NCBI RefSeq assembly: GCF_014982785.1
Contig: NZ_JADCKB010000005.1
Location: forward strand, 1 to 64,000
DNA: 64,000 nt
Direction of reading: 5' to 3'
From: Ructibacterium gallinarum
Lineage (GTDB): Bacteria > Bacillota > Clostridia > Monoglobales > Monoglobaceae
Shown here: positions 34,249 through 43,337 of the stretch, one piece after another
How positions within the stretch are numbered: position 1 is the stretch's first letter
How the letters are laid out: every line of letters starts with the position of its first letter
Position numbers and translations under genes: made by a program
The notes under the pieces: generated by a model
The model's database searches: none
Told to the model about the DNA's origin: nothing
What the model saw: only the letters and a program-made list of their open reading frames with translations

Positions 34249-35111
34249 AGTGATAACTCCCTTCTCACCGTCTCTACGGCATCATAAGAAATGTTACAAC
34301 GCAGTCTATAAACAGGAACTCTGCAAATCAATTTGCCGCAATTTTCCGCCGCCCGTTCCACAAAACAACGGAGCGGCAATTTGCGCACCTCACCCAGCAA
34401 GCGAGCCATGGCCTCCGTTTTTCCAATTGGACAAATTTCATTTTCTGTCCCACGTTCCAAAAAAACTACCGCACAAAGCGGTACGATAACATTAGTATTT
34501 TTCTGGTTTTTTCCACTCCATGGACTTCCACAGGCAAATACAGCTCCATCGGCATGACTTACATCAACCACCGGGGTATCATCATTGATATAAATGACAT
34601 CTTTCAGATTTTCTGCCCAAAGACCTGTATGAGTACTCTTTCCCGTACCCGATGGAGCGGAAAAAATAATTGCTTTTCCACGATATGCAATGCAAGATCC
34701 ATGCAAAACTATCCTATCCTTCGTAAGAATCAAATTGGAAAAAGCTTGTCCCGCAAAAATAAAATCCCTCCTATCTCTATTATCATCGTCAAGAGATAAA
34801 AGGGAAAGCGTTGCTTCATTTGATTGAAAATCCATGCGCACGCTGACCATATCGTCAAATCCCGGCAAAATTCGGTATACCGTATATCCCACTTCCGTAC
34901 GCATCAGCTTCCAAATCCCGGACCGTCCCATTGGCTCTCCAGCAGGAAGGGCTATTTTTTTCTTTTTTTCAACCAATATCTTTATATCACAAGAGCGCCC
35001 TCCCCGCTGTAAAGGGGAGAGCGCATACCCTGCCATACGCTCGCTTAACTCATCACTGCCACCCTGTACATCCAATACAAGGTCTGAAATTGTGTATAAC
35101 ATAAACGTCAA
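34245..35111 (-). CDS. HPr-kinase-like (HprK-related) protein
   Basis: A 288-residue protein with an unknown N-terminal beta-rich region (about 1-125) and an HprK/PEPCK-like P-loop domain (about 130-260): HGSCIAYRGKAIIF, Walker A PSGTGKST (about 153-160) and INDDTPVV (about 175-182) with the paired Asp. Relatives accompany PqqD proteins in lasso-peptide and other peptide clusters, where some phosphorylate the peptide, and also occur in polysaccharide loci. The start is either TTG at 35111, overlapping the peptide stop (TTGA), or ATG at 35102. The substrate may be the 74-residue protein encoded just upstream; that is inference. Confidence 0.8.
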   Translation of the reverse strand: MTFMLYTISDLVLDVQGGSDELSERMAGYALSPLQRGGRSCDIKILVEKKKKIALPAGEPMGRSGIWKLMRTEVGYTVYRILPGFDDMVSVRMDFQSNEATLSLLSLDDDNRDRRDFIFAGQAFSNLILTKDRIVLHGSCIAYRGKAIIFSAPSGTGKSTHTGLWAENLKDVIYINDDTPVVDVSHADGAVFACGSPWSGKNQKNTNVIVPLCAVVFLERGTENEICPIGKTEAMARLLGEVRKLPLRCFVERAAENCGKLICRVPVYRLRCNISYDAVETVRRELSL

Positions 35112-35332
35112 CCACTAATTGCTCCGCTCACGTTCATATCCAAAATATCCAGCTCATCTGCCAACGCTGCACGCAATTTATCTTCATGAGTAAAACCGCC
35201 GCCACTCTTTGGCTTATACACGGTATTAGGCGTTGCAAAAGCAATATTACTTTCTTTTTCCAGCCCTACCACTTTCAAGCTGGGCATTTCAAAGCCGTTT
35301 ACCCCGGCTCCTTCAAAAGCAAACTTTTTCAT
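35108..35332 (-). CDS. 74-residue protein, candidate modified or exported peptide
   Basis: I recognise no family. It is a small cytoplasmic-looking protein without signal peptide or cysteine. The N-terminal half is basic-hydrophobic (MKKFAFEGAGVNGFEMPSLK), the middle has Gly/Lys (YKPKSGGG, about 39-46), and an acidic helical stretch (EDKLRAALADELDILDM, about 50-66) is followed by a short tail NVSGAISG. A strong AGGAGG site lies eight bases upstream. It overlaps the HprK-like start and shares an operon with a PqqD-like protein and an ABC exporter. The setting fits a peptide substrate; absence of Cys excludes lanthionine or thioether chemistry on this peptide. Confidence 0.6.
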   Translation of the reverse strand: MKKFAFEGAGVNGFEMPSLKVVGLEKESNIAFATPNTVYKPKSGGGFTHEDKLRAALADELDILDMNVSGAISG

Positions 35333-35353
35333 CTGTCCTTCCTCCTCAATGAT

Positions 35354-36616
35354 CTATTCTATATCCGCGCTGACCGCATTGGTTTCGGCAGCAGTTTCTT
35401 CCTTTTCTACTTCCGGTACTACTTCTTCTGTCTCTTCCACCGGTTCCTGTACCAATTCTGCCTCTTCAGCAGTATCTTCCACTATCTCATCTACAGTTTC
35501 TGCCACTTCATTCTCAGTGACCTCTGTCGATGCTTCTTTTTCCACCGGTTCATTTACAGAAGGCTCCGTCAAATCCACAAATACATCAGCCTGTAGATCT
35601 ACATTTGACTGAGAAGCTTGTTTCACTTCTTCACCCTTTGTATCAGAACCACCGGAAATATCTACCTGATAAATGGAACCGTAGACATAGGTATTTTCAC
35701 CTGTTTTGCAGTACGTCCGAGCATAAGCAACATTACCAGTAAAAGGATTGGTCGTTGCATTATTAAAATCATACAGCTTTACTGTAAATTTGCCATCGGT
35801 ACCTTTGCCCAAAGCAGGATACGCATTTCCGCCTTGATCAAACAGATTGGTATATTTCGTAACATCTGCCTCGGAAGCCCCAAATAAAATACCATAGTCA
35901 GCAGAATATCCAGCAATCTGTCCTGCCGCAATCACAGAGTGTCTGCCGATGGCATCGCCTTCATATGTATCGGCATTTAAATACCCCAATGCCAGCGTAT
36001 CAATCGCCGCAGCAGAAGTACTATCTTCCGTAATCGTCATGGTAGCAGCATTGTCAGTAAACTTACTGGCAGCAACCCAAATACCATCTGCCGCCACAAA
36101 CCATTCATCTTCTGCAAGTGATACACCGTTTACAGAAATCGCTGTTATGTCTCCGGAAAGCGCATACGCTACTTTTACAAAACCGGACTCTGCATAGGGA
36201 ACAGCAACAGAAGAAGTGTCGCCGTTGATTGTTACCATACAAACAGGACCCGTCAAAATGTCATCAGAAGGTGTTATCGCAGAGTCGTTAACAATTCCGC
36301 CCACCTTAACATTGGCTTCAATATCTGTCTGATCGGTTACATATTGAAAATTATATGTAGTTTCAGCCTCCGGAACCGTTTGCTGGTCGATATATACAAT
36401 CTGATTTCCCTCAAGCATTTCTAAATCCGACACAGCTTTGGCATAAGCAAGATATGTTAAAACATCTCCGCCGTTCACACCGCCTACTTCTGTTTTAACA
36501 TTAATGGTTCCATCTGTGCCATAAGTACTAGATGTACTTACTGTTACAGCGGACACTCCCATTGCCGCCGCAGCACAGGATATACCCACAACCAAACTAA
36601 CTACCTTCTTAAACAC
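35354..36616 (-). CDS. Secreted protein with acidic tail, function unknown
   Basis: A 420-residue secreted protein with a signal peptide (about 1-23, FKKVVSLVVGISCAAAAMGVSA) and beta-rich domains (about 24-345) containing repeated Thr/Gly-rich strands. The C-terminal tail (about 350-420) is extremely Glu/Val-rich, with no sortase or SLH signal. The GTG at 36616 was chosen because AGGAGG lies eight bases upstream and gives a normal signal peptide; the ATG 6 bp earlier is too close to that site. The AGGAGG overlaps the ABC gene stop. It may be a wall-polymer-binding or surface matrix protein. Confidence 0.7.
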   Translation of the reverse strand: MFKKVVSLVVGISCAAAAMGVSAVTVSTSSTYGTDGTINVKTEVGGVNGGDVLTYLAYAKAVSDLEMLEGNQIVYIDQQTVPEAETTYNFQYVTDQTDIEANVKVGGIVNDSAITPSDDILTGPVCMVTINGDTSSVAVPYAESGFVKVAYALSGDITAISVNGVSLAEDEWFVAADGIWVAASKFTDNAATMTITEDSTSAAAIDTLALGYLNADTYEGDAIGRHSVIAAGQIAGYSADYGILFGASEADVTKYTNLFDQGGNAYPALGKGTDGKFTVKLYDFNNATTNPFTGNVAYARTYCKTGENTYVYGSIYQVDISGGSDTKGEEVKQASQSNVDLQADVFVDLTEPSVNEPVEKEASTEVTENEVAETVDEIVEDTAEEAELVQEPVEETEEVVPEVEKEETAAETNAVSADIE

Positions 36617-36629
36617 GCACATCTCCTCC

Positions 36630-38273
36630 TTAGAATTGTTCATCTATATGACCGCCCTTCATCACAAAGACGTGATCACACAAACTCATTGCCGTTTTAC
36701 GGTGGGTGACCAAAATTACAGTTTTTCCACACTGCTTCAAACGGTCAAGAATCTTTTTTTCCGCATCTGCCGAAAGTGCCGACGTGGATTCGTCCAGCAA
36801 AAGCACACCAGCTCGACTGTAAAGCGCCCGGGCAATGGCCATCCGCTGACGCTGGCCACCGGACAAACGGCTGCCGTCTTCTCCTAGAAAAGTATCCATT
36901 CCCTGAGGCAAATTCTTTACTACTTCTTCCAGTTCTGCGACTCGGATACAAAATTTCACATATTCCATATCCGGATTTTCATCAAACAATGTTATATTTT
37001 CAACCACCGTACCGCTCAGCAATAAAAATTCCTGTGGTACATAGGCAAATAATTTTCGATAAGCACTATTTAGCTCTACCGTTTCCTGTTCCAGCAAGGC
37101 AAGCATCTCGCCGGATTCCGGTTTGAGTACCCCCGCCAGTATATTCAAAAGCGTACTTTTACCGGCTCCGGACTGTCCGGTCACCGCTGTCAACTGTCCT
37201 TTTGGAAAAATCCCGGATATCGATGTCAATACCTCGCCTTCACCATAAGAAAAACGTACATTCCGAAGTTCAATTGCCTTCATTTTCTGATAAAACGGTT
37301 CTGGCTCTATTTCAGGAAGCAATTCTTCTTCATGCAATCCTTCCAGTTCTTCCAGACGGTCTGAAGAAGCGCAAACCGACATATACTGCGGAAATAATGA
37401 GGCAAGTTGCCGAAACGGCCCCGTCACATCACCGGTAAGCCCCAAAACAGCAGTCAAGGTACCAAATGTAATTTCTCCGCAGGAAAGCCTCCATGCCCCC
37501 CATGCCAACGCGGCATAATACCCGGCTGTCATTGCTGTAAAAAAACAAACATTTGCGCCTATACTAACACGATTTTTCCGGATCGTCAAATCATAAGAAA
37601 CTGTCTGCAATTTTTTTAACTGACGCTGAATAACCGAATATACGGAAAATGCCTTGATAACCGCCAGGTTCTTCACAGTTTCTTGAAGAAAGGAACGAAT
37701 TTTTCCTTCACTTTCCCGGGTTTCCCGAAATAACACACCGGTTTTCTTTCTATAAAGATGTGCCGCAAACAAGGTAACCAAGCCAGCTGCAACACACAAA
37801 ACGGCCAAAATCGAATCCAACATCAAAAGTGCGACAAAACTCAGCAGAACTCTTGCACCAATGGCAGCAAAAGCCGGTACAATTTCCGCTATCCCTTCTG
37901 CAACAATCAATGTATCTCCCGAAAGCCGGTGTACCAGCTCTCCGGAATGAAATCGGTCAGCTGAAAGTTTTTCTTTTTTCAAAAAACGTTCTGTCAGATA
38001 AGATTGCATTTTGAATTTGACAGAGGCCGAAGTATGTACATGCAGAGTTGTCACACAAACTTGAAGCACAAGCTGTATAATGATCACAGCTGCAAGCACC
38101 AAGCCTTCCTGCAACAGCGCTCCCTGCATTTGTCCTGTTGCTGTATCTACCACACGCTTGGAAACCAACGCAAGATAAACCCCGCAGGCCGAAGCCCCCA
38201 TTCCCAGCAGAGAAAGAACCAATATATTACGCCATGCCCCACGCAAAAACCTTTTGAAAAAATTTTGCGTCAT
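36630..38273 (-). CDS. ABC exporter, fused permease and ATPase
   Basis: A 547-residue half-transporter with a six-helix exporter-type membrane domain (about 15-300) and an ATPase domain (about 333-547). It shows Walker A GQSGAGKST (about 366-374), signature LSGGQRQRM (about 470-478), Walker B VLLLDES (about 490-496) and a switch His in VTHRKT. It has no N-terminal C39 peptidase, so any peptide leader would need another protease. It probably acts as a homodimer. It lies 26 bp after the PqqD-like gene and directly before the secreted protein. Export of the operon's peptide, or of a lipid-linked product, is possible. Confidence 0.9.
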   Translation of the reverse strand: MTQNFFKRFLRGAWRNILVLSLLGMGASACGVYLALVSKRVVDTATGQMQGALLQEGLVLAAVIIIQLVLQVCVTTLHVHTSASVKFKMQSYLTERFLKKEKLSADRFHSGELVHRLSGDTLIVAEGIAEIVPAFAAIGARVLLSFVALLMLDSILAVLCVAAGLVTLFAAHLYRKKTGVLFRETRESEGKIRSFLQETVKNLAVIKAFSVYSVIQRQLKKLQTVSYDLTIRKNRVSIGANVCFFTAMTAGYYAALAWGAWRLSCGEITFGTLTAVLGLTGDVTGPFRQLASLFPQYMSVCASSDRLEELEGLHEEELLPEIEPEPFYQKMKAIELRNVRFSYGEGEVLTSISGIFPKGQLTAVTGQSGAGKSTLLNILAGVLKPESGEMLALLEQETVELNSAYRKLFAYVPQEFLLLSGTVVENITLFDENPDMEYVKFCIRVAELEEVVKNLPQGMDTFLGEDGSRLSGGQRQRMAIARALYSRAGVLLLDESTSALSADAEKKILDRLKQCGKTVILVTHRKTAMSLCDHVFVMKGGHIDEQF

Positions 38274-38299
38274 GCCTTCCTCCTATGCCGTACAGAAAC

Positions 38300-38626
38300 T
38301 CAGCGTGCTTCACCTTCTAAAAGTGATTTTTCCCGCAGGGAGTCCAAGAATCCTTGAACTGCCTTGCCCGCAAGCGCGTCCTCTATTCCATATTTCTTTA
38401 CCAGTGCCTCTTGCAACGCAGAAACACTACACTCTGTCTCTAACTCCTGCCATAAAAAAGCACCTGTTTCATTCAAAGCTATCATTGCACCAAAAGATTC
38501 ATAACTTTCATCCACAGGTATGGCATAATATTCGCCGGCAATCTCTTTTAAGATAAATCCATGCTTAATGCGCAATGCCATCCCTCTTTCTTCTGTTGCA
38601 CGTCTCATAGAACCATCATTTTCCAT
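38300..38626 (-). CDS. PqqD-like protein (RiPP recognition element family)
   Basis: A 108-residue small winged-helix protein of the PqqD family. The pattern GFILKEIAGEYYAIPV, MIALNETGAFLWQEL and GFLDSLREKSLL is typical. PqqD proteins bind leader peptides and present them to modifying enzymes, and stand-alone forms also occur beside HPr-kinase-like genes in Firmicute surface loci. It is the first gene of the second surface operon. The start is uncertain: the ATG at 38626 has only a weak GGATAAG site. No radical SAM, YcaO, lanthionine or lasso cyclase gene is in the operon. Confidence 0.82.
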   Translation of the reverse strand: MENDGSMRRATEERGMALRIKHGFILKEIAGEYYAIPVDESYESFGAMIALNETGAFLWQELETECSVSALQEALVKKYGIEDALAGKAVQGFLDSLREKSLLEGEAR

Positions 38627-38752
38627 AATTGCTTATCCGTAAAAACACAGCCCTTATTTTCGATTTTAGCACAAAATTTGTGTTTCTTAGCTCAATATTC
38701 CAATTTATGGAAAATTATACATATACTATTTTGATTATCTTTGAATACATAG

Positions 38753-38781
38753 ATTATATACGTAAATTTGCATTATGTCAA
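38753..38781 (-). promoter_or_regulatory. Promoter of the PqqD/ABC/HprK-like operon
   Basis: TTGACA (38776-38781) and TATAAT (38753-38758) with a 17-bp spacer, perfect consensus on the minus strand. The leader is about 120 nt, AT-rich, with only a weak CACAAA/TTTGTG hairpin and no terminator. Confidence 0.8.
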
Positions 38782-38812
38782 GGCTTTTATTTAAATAGAA
38801 TAAAAATTTTTC

Positions 38813-38848
38813 CACTTTCTTTGAAAATCAATGTTTCTTTTGAAAGTG
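38813..38848 (-). terminator. Terminator overlapping the FAD oxidoreductase stop
   Basis: A 7-bp stem (CACTTTC/GAAAGTG) with further A/T pairing inside, whose 5' arm lies in the last codons of the oxidoreductase gene. On the minus strand it is followed by GAAAAATTTTTA. It is a moderate terminator for the polyamine operon. Confidence 0.5.
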
Positions 38849-39997
38849 ATTTTTTGATCCTGGCAAAAACCAATGCGACAGCGCACTCCATCCATGCACC
38901 ACCAACTGACGTTTCCCTATGCTCCGTTGAGGGAGATACAAATCTGCATATTCATTTTCCCGCTCCAGCACCAAATCCCGAAGCAGCATTGCCGCCGCCA
39001 TAGCGTTGGTCATTCCCCAACGATTCCACCCATAAGCCACATATAATTTTCCATGTCTGCCGCGACACGGTCCCACACAAGGAATACCATCAAAGCTCAT
39101 ATACTCCTGTCCAGACCAATATTGCAGTACTTTGGCCTGTGGCCAGCACTCTGAAACCGCAGAAAGAAACTGCGTTTTTCCCCCGCGACCATTTCCGGAA
39201 ACCAGAATCCCGCTGCCACAATTTCGCATTGCCAAACCTGCACGGGCAGCATCACAATAAATACCATCCATTGGCGCACAAGAATCTAAAACAACAGAAT
39301 CTACCTGCCGCCGGTATAATTTCATACGACCGGCCCAACCAGTAAATTCTGGAGCATGCACCGCCGCAATCACTTTTTCTGCCGTAATTTTCCCTTTTTT
39401 AAAAAAAGCCTGTCCCTTTTCTATTTTTTCAATCCGTGTATGTTCATAAATATTTAATCCCGGTGCCAAACATCCAATCAAACGCTCCGGATCCAACTGT
39501 ACCTGTCCCAGTGTTTTTACTGCTCCAGCAATGCCAAAAGGCAGCGAATGCCGTTCTGAAAACTCAGCTGTACCACCCAAAATCCGTACCGCACGCACTT
39601 CTTTCTCTATCGCACTTCTGTCCGTACGGGAATAAACATATCCGGTCTTTTGCTCAAAGCCACAATCAAGATTCCGACACAAACTAATATATCGCTCCAA
39701 AGCCTGCTGATTTGCTCTATAATACAGCTGTGCTTTTTCCCGGCCAAGCTCCTTCAGCATCTTATCATAAATCAAACCATGCTGTACCGTAATCATTCCG
39801 GAAGACAAGCCGCTAATTCCCTGGCCGATCTTTCCGGCCTCTGCCAGCATATAGTCTACCCCAGCCCAGCTTAAAAAATAAGCACACAAAATACCGCAGA
39901 TGCCTCCACCAATAATTAGAACATCTGTTTTATATTCCCCTTCTGCCGCAGGGAAATCCGGCAGTTTTTTTCTGTCTTTCCAAATCAATTGTTCCAT
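38828..39997 (-). CDS. FAD-dependent oxidoreductase (DAO / glycine-oxidase family)
   Basis: A 389-residue amine or amino-acid oxidase-like flavoprotein. The dinucleotide-binding motif VLIIGGGICGILCAYFL lies near the N-terminus (about 27-43), followed by the FAD-contact segment GISGLSSGMITVQHG. The C-terminal VAYGWNRWGMTNAMAAA motif is typical of DAO proteins. ATG 39997 was chosen for its AGGTGAAAG ribosome site; an upstream in-frame extension of 47 residues overlaps nothing useful. It lies 141 bp after nspC. The family includes gamma-glutamylputrescine oxidases, so a polyamine-related substrate is possible but unproven. Confidence 0.8.
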   Translation of the reverse strand: MEQLIWKDRKKLPDFPAAEGEYKTDVLIIGGGICGILCAYFLSWAGVDYMLAEAGKIGQGISGLSSGMITVQHGLIYDKMLKELGREKAQLYYRANQQALERYISLCRNLDCGFEQKTGYVYSRTDRSAIEKEVRAVRILGGTAEFSERHSLPFGIAGAVKTLGQVQLDPERLIGCLAPGLNIYEHTRIEKIEKGQAFFKKGKITAEKVIAAVHAPEFTGWAGRMKLYRRQVDSVVLDSCAPMDGIYCDAARAGLAMRNCGSGILVSGNGRGGKTQFLSAVSECWPQAKVLQYWSGQEYMSFDGIPCVGPCRGRHGKLYVAYGWNRWGMTNAMAAAMLLRDLVLERENEYADLYLPQRSIGKRQLVVHGWSALSHWFLPGSKNHFQKKH

Positions 39998-40138
39998 ACT
40001 TTCACCTCGCACCGTTAGTATGAACCGCCTGCAATAAAAAATATCCACAAAAAATAAACTTCCGTTTTTTCCCATTTTCGCGTTGCTTGACAAGGCAATG
40101 TTATCTGTTAAAATCAGATCCACGCTTACCGCCTTCAT

Positions 40139-41269
40139 TCAAGAAAGCCGGCTCCGAAAATCTTTATATCCAAATTTCTTGACAGTTTCTATCGTCCCGT
40201 CTGAATGCAAAACAGCAATAGATGGAAGGCAGATACCATTAAAAGTATTGTTTTTGACCATAGTATAGATAGCCATATCTTCAAAAACTAGCTGATCGCC
40301 TATTTCCAGTGGACATTCAAAGGAATAATCCCCGATAATATCTCCAGCAAGGCAGGTTGCACCTGCAAGACGATAATTATATGGCTTTTCTCCCGGCATT
40401 GCACTTTCTGTTAACGGAGGCCGGTAAGGCATTTCAAGCACATCTGGCATATGACATGCGGCCGATGCATCCAGCAGTGCTATATCAATACCATTGTGCA
40501 CCACATCCAACACCGAAGCCACTAAATAACCTGCATAATAAGCGATTGCTTCGCCCGGCTCCAGATAAACCTCAACCTGATATTTTTCCTTTAATTTTAA
40601 AATACGTTTTATCAAAGCACTGCGGTCATAATCTTTGCGGGTAATATGATGTCCACCGCCGAGATTTAACCATTTCATTTGTGAAAAATATATTCCAAAT
40701 TTCTCTTCCGCTGCATCAAGCGTTTCTATCAGTGCATCGCTGTTTTGCTCACACAACGTATGAAAATGCAGGCCTTCAATTCCCGCAAGCAAATCGGGGC
40801 GAAAGGCTTCTGCGGTAACGCCCAGCCGGGAACCCGGGGCGCAAGGGTCATAAATGGCGTGCTCCTGGGTGGAATGCTCCGGATTGATCCGAATGCCGCA
40901 GCTTGCCCCTGCCGCCATCGCGCGCGCCTTATATTTTTCCCATTGTGCAAAAGAATTAAAGGAAATGTGATCACAGATTTTTAAAATAGCATCAAAATCC
41001 TTTTCAAGATATGCTGCAGAAAAAATATGGGTTTCCTTTCCCATTTCTTCGTGACCCAAACGCGCTTCAAACAATCCACTGGCAGTGGTTCCGTCCAGGT
41101 ATTTCCCAATCAATGGATAAAGCGAAAACATTGAAAATGCTTTCTGCGCCAAAAGAATCTTACACCCCGCCTGTTTAGCCGTCTCTGAAAGAATAGATAA
41201 ATTTTCTATTAAACGCTGTTCATCAATGACATAACACGGCGTCTCTACTGAAAATAGTTTTTCCCTCAT
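40139..41269 (-). CDS. nspC: Carboxynorspermidine/carboxyspermidine decarboxylase
   Basis: A 376-residue PLP-dependent alanine-racemase-fold decarboxylase converting carboxyspermidine to spermidine (or carboxynorspermidine to norspermidine). The N-terminal YVIDEQRLIENL and KILLAQKAFSMFSLYP (PLP Lys about 43), GLHFHTLCEQ, LNLGGGHH and EPGEAIAYYAGYL motifs are clear. ATG 41269 overlaps the region just before the upstream stop. It completes, with the preceding dehydrogenase, a route to spermidine that bypasses SpeD and SpeE. Both routes are in this operon. Confidence 0.93.
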   Translation of the reverse strand: MREKLFSVETPCYVIDEQRLIENLSILSETAKQAGCKILLAQKAFSMFSLYPLIGKYLDGTTASGLFEARLGHEEMGKETHIFSAAYLEKDFDAILKICDHISFNSFAQWEKYKARAMAAGASCGIRINPEHSTQEHAIYDPCAPGSRLGVTAEAFRPDLLAGIEGLHFHTLCEQNSDALIETLDAAEEKFGIYFSQMKWLNLGGGHHITRKDYDRSALIKRILKLKEKYQVEVYLEPGEAIAYYAGYLVASVLDVVHNGIDIALLDASAACHMPDVLEMPYRPPLTESAMPGEKPYNYRLAGATCLAGDIIGDYSFECPLEIGDQLVFEDMAIYTMVKNNTFNGICLPSIAVLHSDGTIETVKKFGYKDFRSRLS

Positions 41270-41271
41270 AA

Positions 41272-42474
41272 TTAATCCACCAAAACAGGATGGAAGTTTT
41301 CTTTCCACGGCAGACCCCAACGGTTCAAAGCTTCCATAAAGGGATCTGGATCAAATTCTTCCACATTCCAAACGCCTGGCCGATTCCACTGTCCGTTCAT
41401 CACCAGCATAGCTCCAATCATTGCAGGAACACCGGTAGTATAAGAAACTGCCTGACTTCCTACTTCCTTATAGCATTCCTGATGGTCGCACACATTATAA
41501 ACATAATAAGTGCGTTCTTTGCCATCTTTCACGCCCTGAAAAATGCACCCAATATTTGTTTTTCCTTTCGTCCGAGGTCCAAGACTTGCTGGATCGGGTA
41601 AAACTGCTTTCAAAAACTGCAGCGGTACAATTTGATGTCCCTCATATTCGATCGGTTCAATGGATGTCATTCCAACGTTCTCCAGACACTTTAAATGGGT
41701 CAAATAACTCTGTCCAAAAGTCATAAAAAACCGAATCCTTTTGATTCCTTTTATATTCTTTCCCAAACTTTCTAATTCTTCATGATGCAGCAAATACATA
41801 TCCTTTTTTCCAACCCCATCAAAATCATATTCCCTTTTAATTTCCATGGGTTTGGTTTCAATCCATTTGCCGTTTTCCCAATAACTTCCATTGGCAGAAA
41901 CCTCACGAATATTAATTTCCGGATTAAAATTGGTGGCAAAAGGATACCCATGATCACCGCCGTTGCAATCCAAAATATCAATATAGTGAATTTCATCAAA
42001 ATAATGCTTTTGCGCGTAAGCCGAAAAAACACCAGTTACCCCCGGATCAAAGCCGCTGCCCAGCAAGGCACAAATCCCCGCTTCCCGGAATTTATCCCGG
42101 TAAGCCCATTGCCACTTATACTCAAATTTCGCCGTATCCAACGGCTCATAGTTGGCCGTATCTATGTAATGTGTTTTGGTGATCAAACAAGCATCCATGA
42201 TGGTGAGATCTTGATATGGCAAAGCGAGATTCAACACCACATCCGGCTGAAACTTCTCTATCAGTGCTACCAGTTCATCCACCTTGTCCGCATCTACCTG
42301 CGCCGTATGGATTTTCGTTTTGGTGGTTCCCTGCAATTTATCCTTTAACGCATCACATTTGGATTTGGTACGACTTGCAATCATAATTTCTGTAAAAACT
42401 TCACTGTTCTGACAGCATTTATGCACAGCGACGCTTGCAACGCCGCCGCATCCTATAATCAAACATTTTCCCAT
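41272..42474 (-). CDS. Carboxynorspermidine/carboxyspermidine dehydrogenase
   Basis: A 400-residue saccharopine-dehydrogenase-family enzyme (LYS1-like), which reductively condenses putrescine or diaminopropane with aspartate semialdehyde. The N-terminal Rossmann motif CLIIGCGGVASVAVHKC (about 4-20) and segments LNLALPYQDLTIMDACL, GSGFDPGVTGVFSAYA and DCNGGDHGYPFATNFNPEINIRE match the carboxyspermidine dehydrogenase subfamily. It lies between speB and nspC with 14 bp and overlapping spacing, so it belongs to the polyamine operon. Confidence 0.92.
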   Translation of the reverse strand: MGKCLIIGCGGVASVAVHKCCQNSEVFTEIMIASRTKSKCDALKDKLQGTTKTKIHTAQVDADKVDELVALIEKFQPDVVLNLALPYQDLTIMDACLITKTHYIDTANYEPLDTAKFEYKWQWAYRDKFREAGICALLGSGFDPGVTGVFSAYAQKHYFDEIHYIDILDCNGGDHGYPFATNFNPEINIREVSANGSYWENGKWIETKPMEIKREYDFDGVGKKDMYLLHHEELESLGKNIKGIKRIRFFMTFGQSYLTHLKCLENVGMTSIEPIEYEGHQIVPLQFLKAVLPDPASLGPRTKGKTNIGCIFQGVKDGKERTYYVYNVCDHQECYKEVGSQAVSYTTGVPAMIGAMLVMNGQWNRPGVWNVEEFDPDPFMEALNRWGLPWKENFHPVLVD

Positions 42475-42488
42475 TGCTATCTTCTCCT

Positions 42489-43337
42489 TTATCTCGCAAT
42501 TTGCAATAAAATTTCTCTGGTTAATTTACATGCCACAGCAGTAGAACATCCGCTGGGGTCATAATGCGGCGACAGCTCATTGATATCACAACTTACCACA
42601 CGAAGCCGATGCAGCATCAGGACCGCTTCCATCAGCTCTTTAAACGTAATACCGCCCGCCTCAGGCGTTCCAGTTCCCCAAAAAACGGAGGGATCCAGCA
42701 CATCTAAATCCAAACTGAAATATACTGGCTTGTCCTTTAATACTTCCGTCATTTCCTTAAAGCCGGATAAATCAAACTTTTGCAGTTTGGTATGTGCAGC
42801 CGCAAACTCAAATTCATATTTTTCACCGCTCCGAATGCCAAACTGATGAATTCTTCCATCCCCAGCCAGCTTCCACACCTGATACATCACGGTGGAATGC
42901 GACAGAGCCTCGCCCAGATATTCTGTACGAAGATCGGTGTGTGCATCTAGATGTATAATATGCAGGTCCGGATGCAACGGCATCAAGGCCCGAATTGTCC
43001 CCAGAGTAACCAGATGCTCTCCTCCCAGCATAACAAACTTCTTGCCTGCTTTCAGAACCGTTTTCGCATAGTCTTCAATCATAGAAAGCGCCCGCTCCGT
43101 ATTGCCGAAGGGGAGTTCCAGATCGCCGCCGTCAAACACTTTGCATTCTGTTAAATCCCTATCGCAATAAGGGGAATACGTTTCGATGCCAAACGAGTCA
43201 TTCCGGATTGCGGAAGGGCCAAACCGGGTTCCGGGGCGGAACGAGGTGGTTCCGTCAAACGGAGCGCCAAACAATACAACGTCCGCTTCTTCGTACTCTG
43301 CATCACACGCCAGAAAAGTCTGTATATTTTTATGCAT
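42489..43337 (-). CDS. speB: Agmatinase
   Basis: A 282-residue binuclear manganese ureohydrolase converting agmatine to putrescine and urea. Metal ligands appear in GGEHLVTLG, HLDAHTDLR and FSLDLDVLDPS, and substrate-loop patterns GTGTPEAGG and DINELSP are present. Length is typical of agmatinases. It overlaps the speE end by 8 bp. With SpeA it forms the arginine-agmatine-putrescine route that supplies both spermidine branches. Confidence 0.95.
   Translation of the reverse strand: MHKNIQTFLACDAEYEEADVVLFGAPFDGTTSFRPGTRFGPSAIRNDSFGIETYSPYCDRDLTECKVFDGGDLELPFGNTERALSMIEDYAKTVLKAGKKFVMLGGEHLVTLGTIRALMPLHPDLHIIHLDAHTDLRTEYLGEALSHSTVMYQVWKLAGDGRIHQFGIRSGEKYEFEFAAAHTKLQKFDLSGFKEMTEVLKDKPVYFSLDLDVLDPSVFWGTGTPEAGGITFKELMEAVLMLHRLRVVSCDINELSPHYDPSGCSTAVACKLTREILLQIAR

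Noticed and set aside
35108-35332. 74-residue protein as a classical lasso peptide precursor
   Set aside because: There is no lasso cyclase or transglutaminase-like protease gene in the operon, and the tail does not show the usual Gly/Cys/Ala start with Asp/Glu seven to nine residues on after a Thr at -2.
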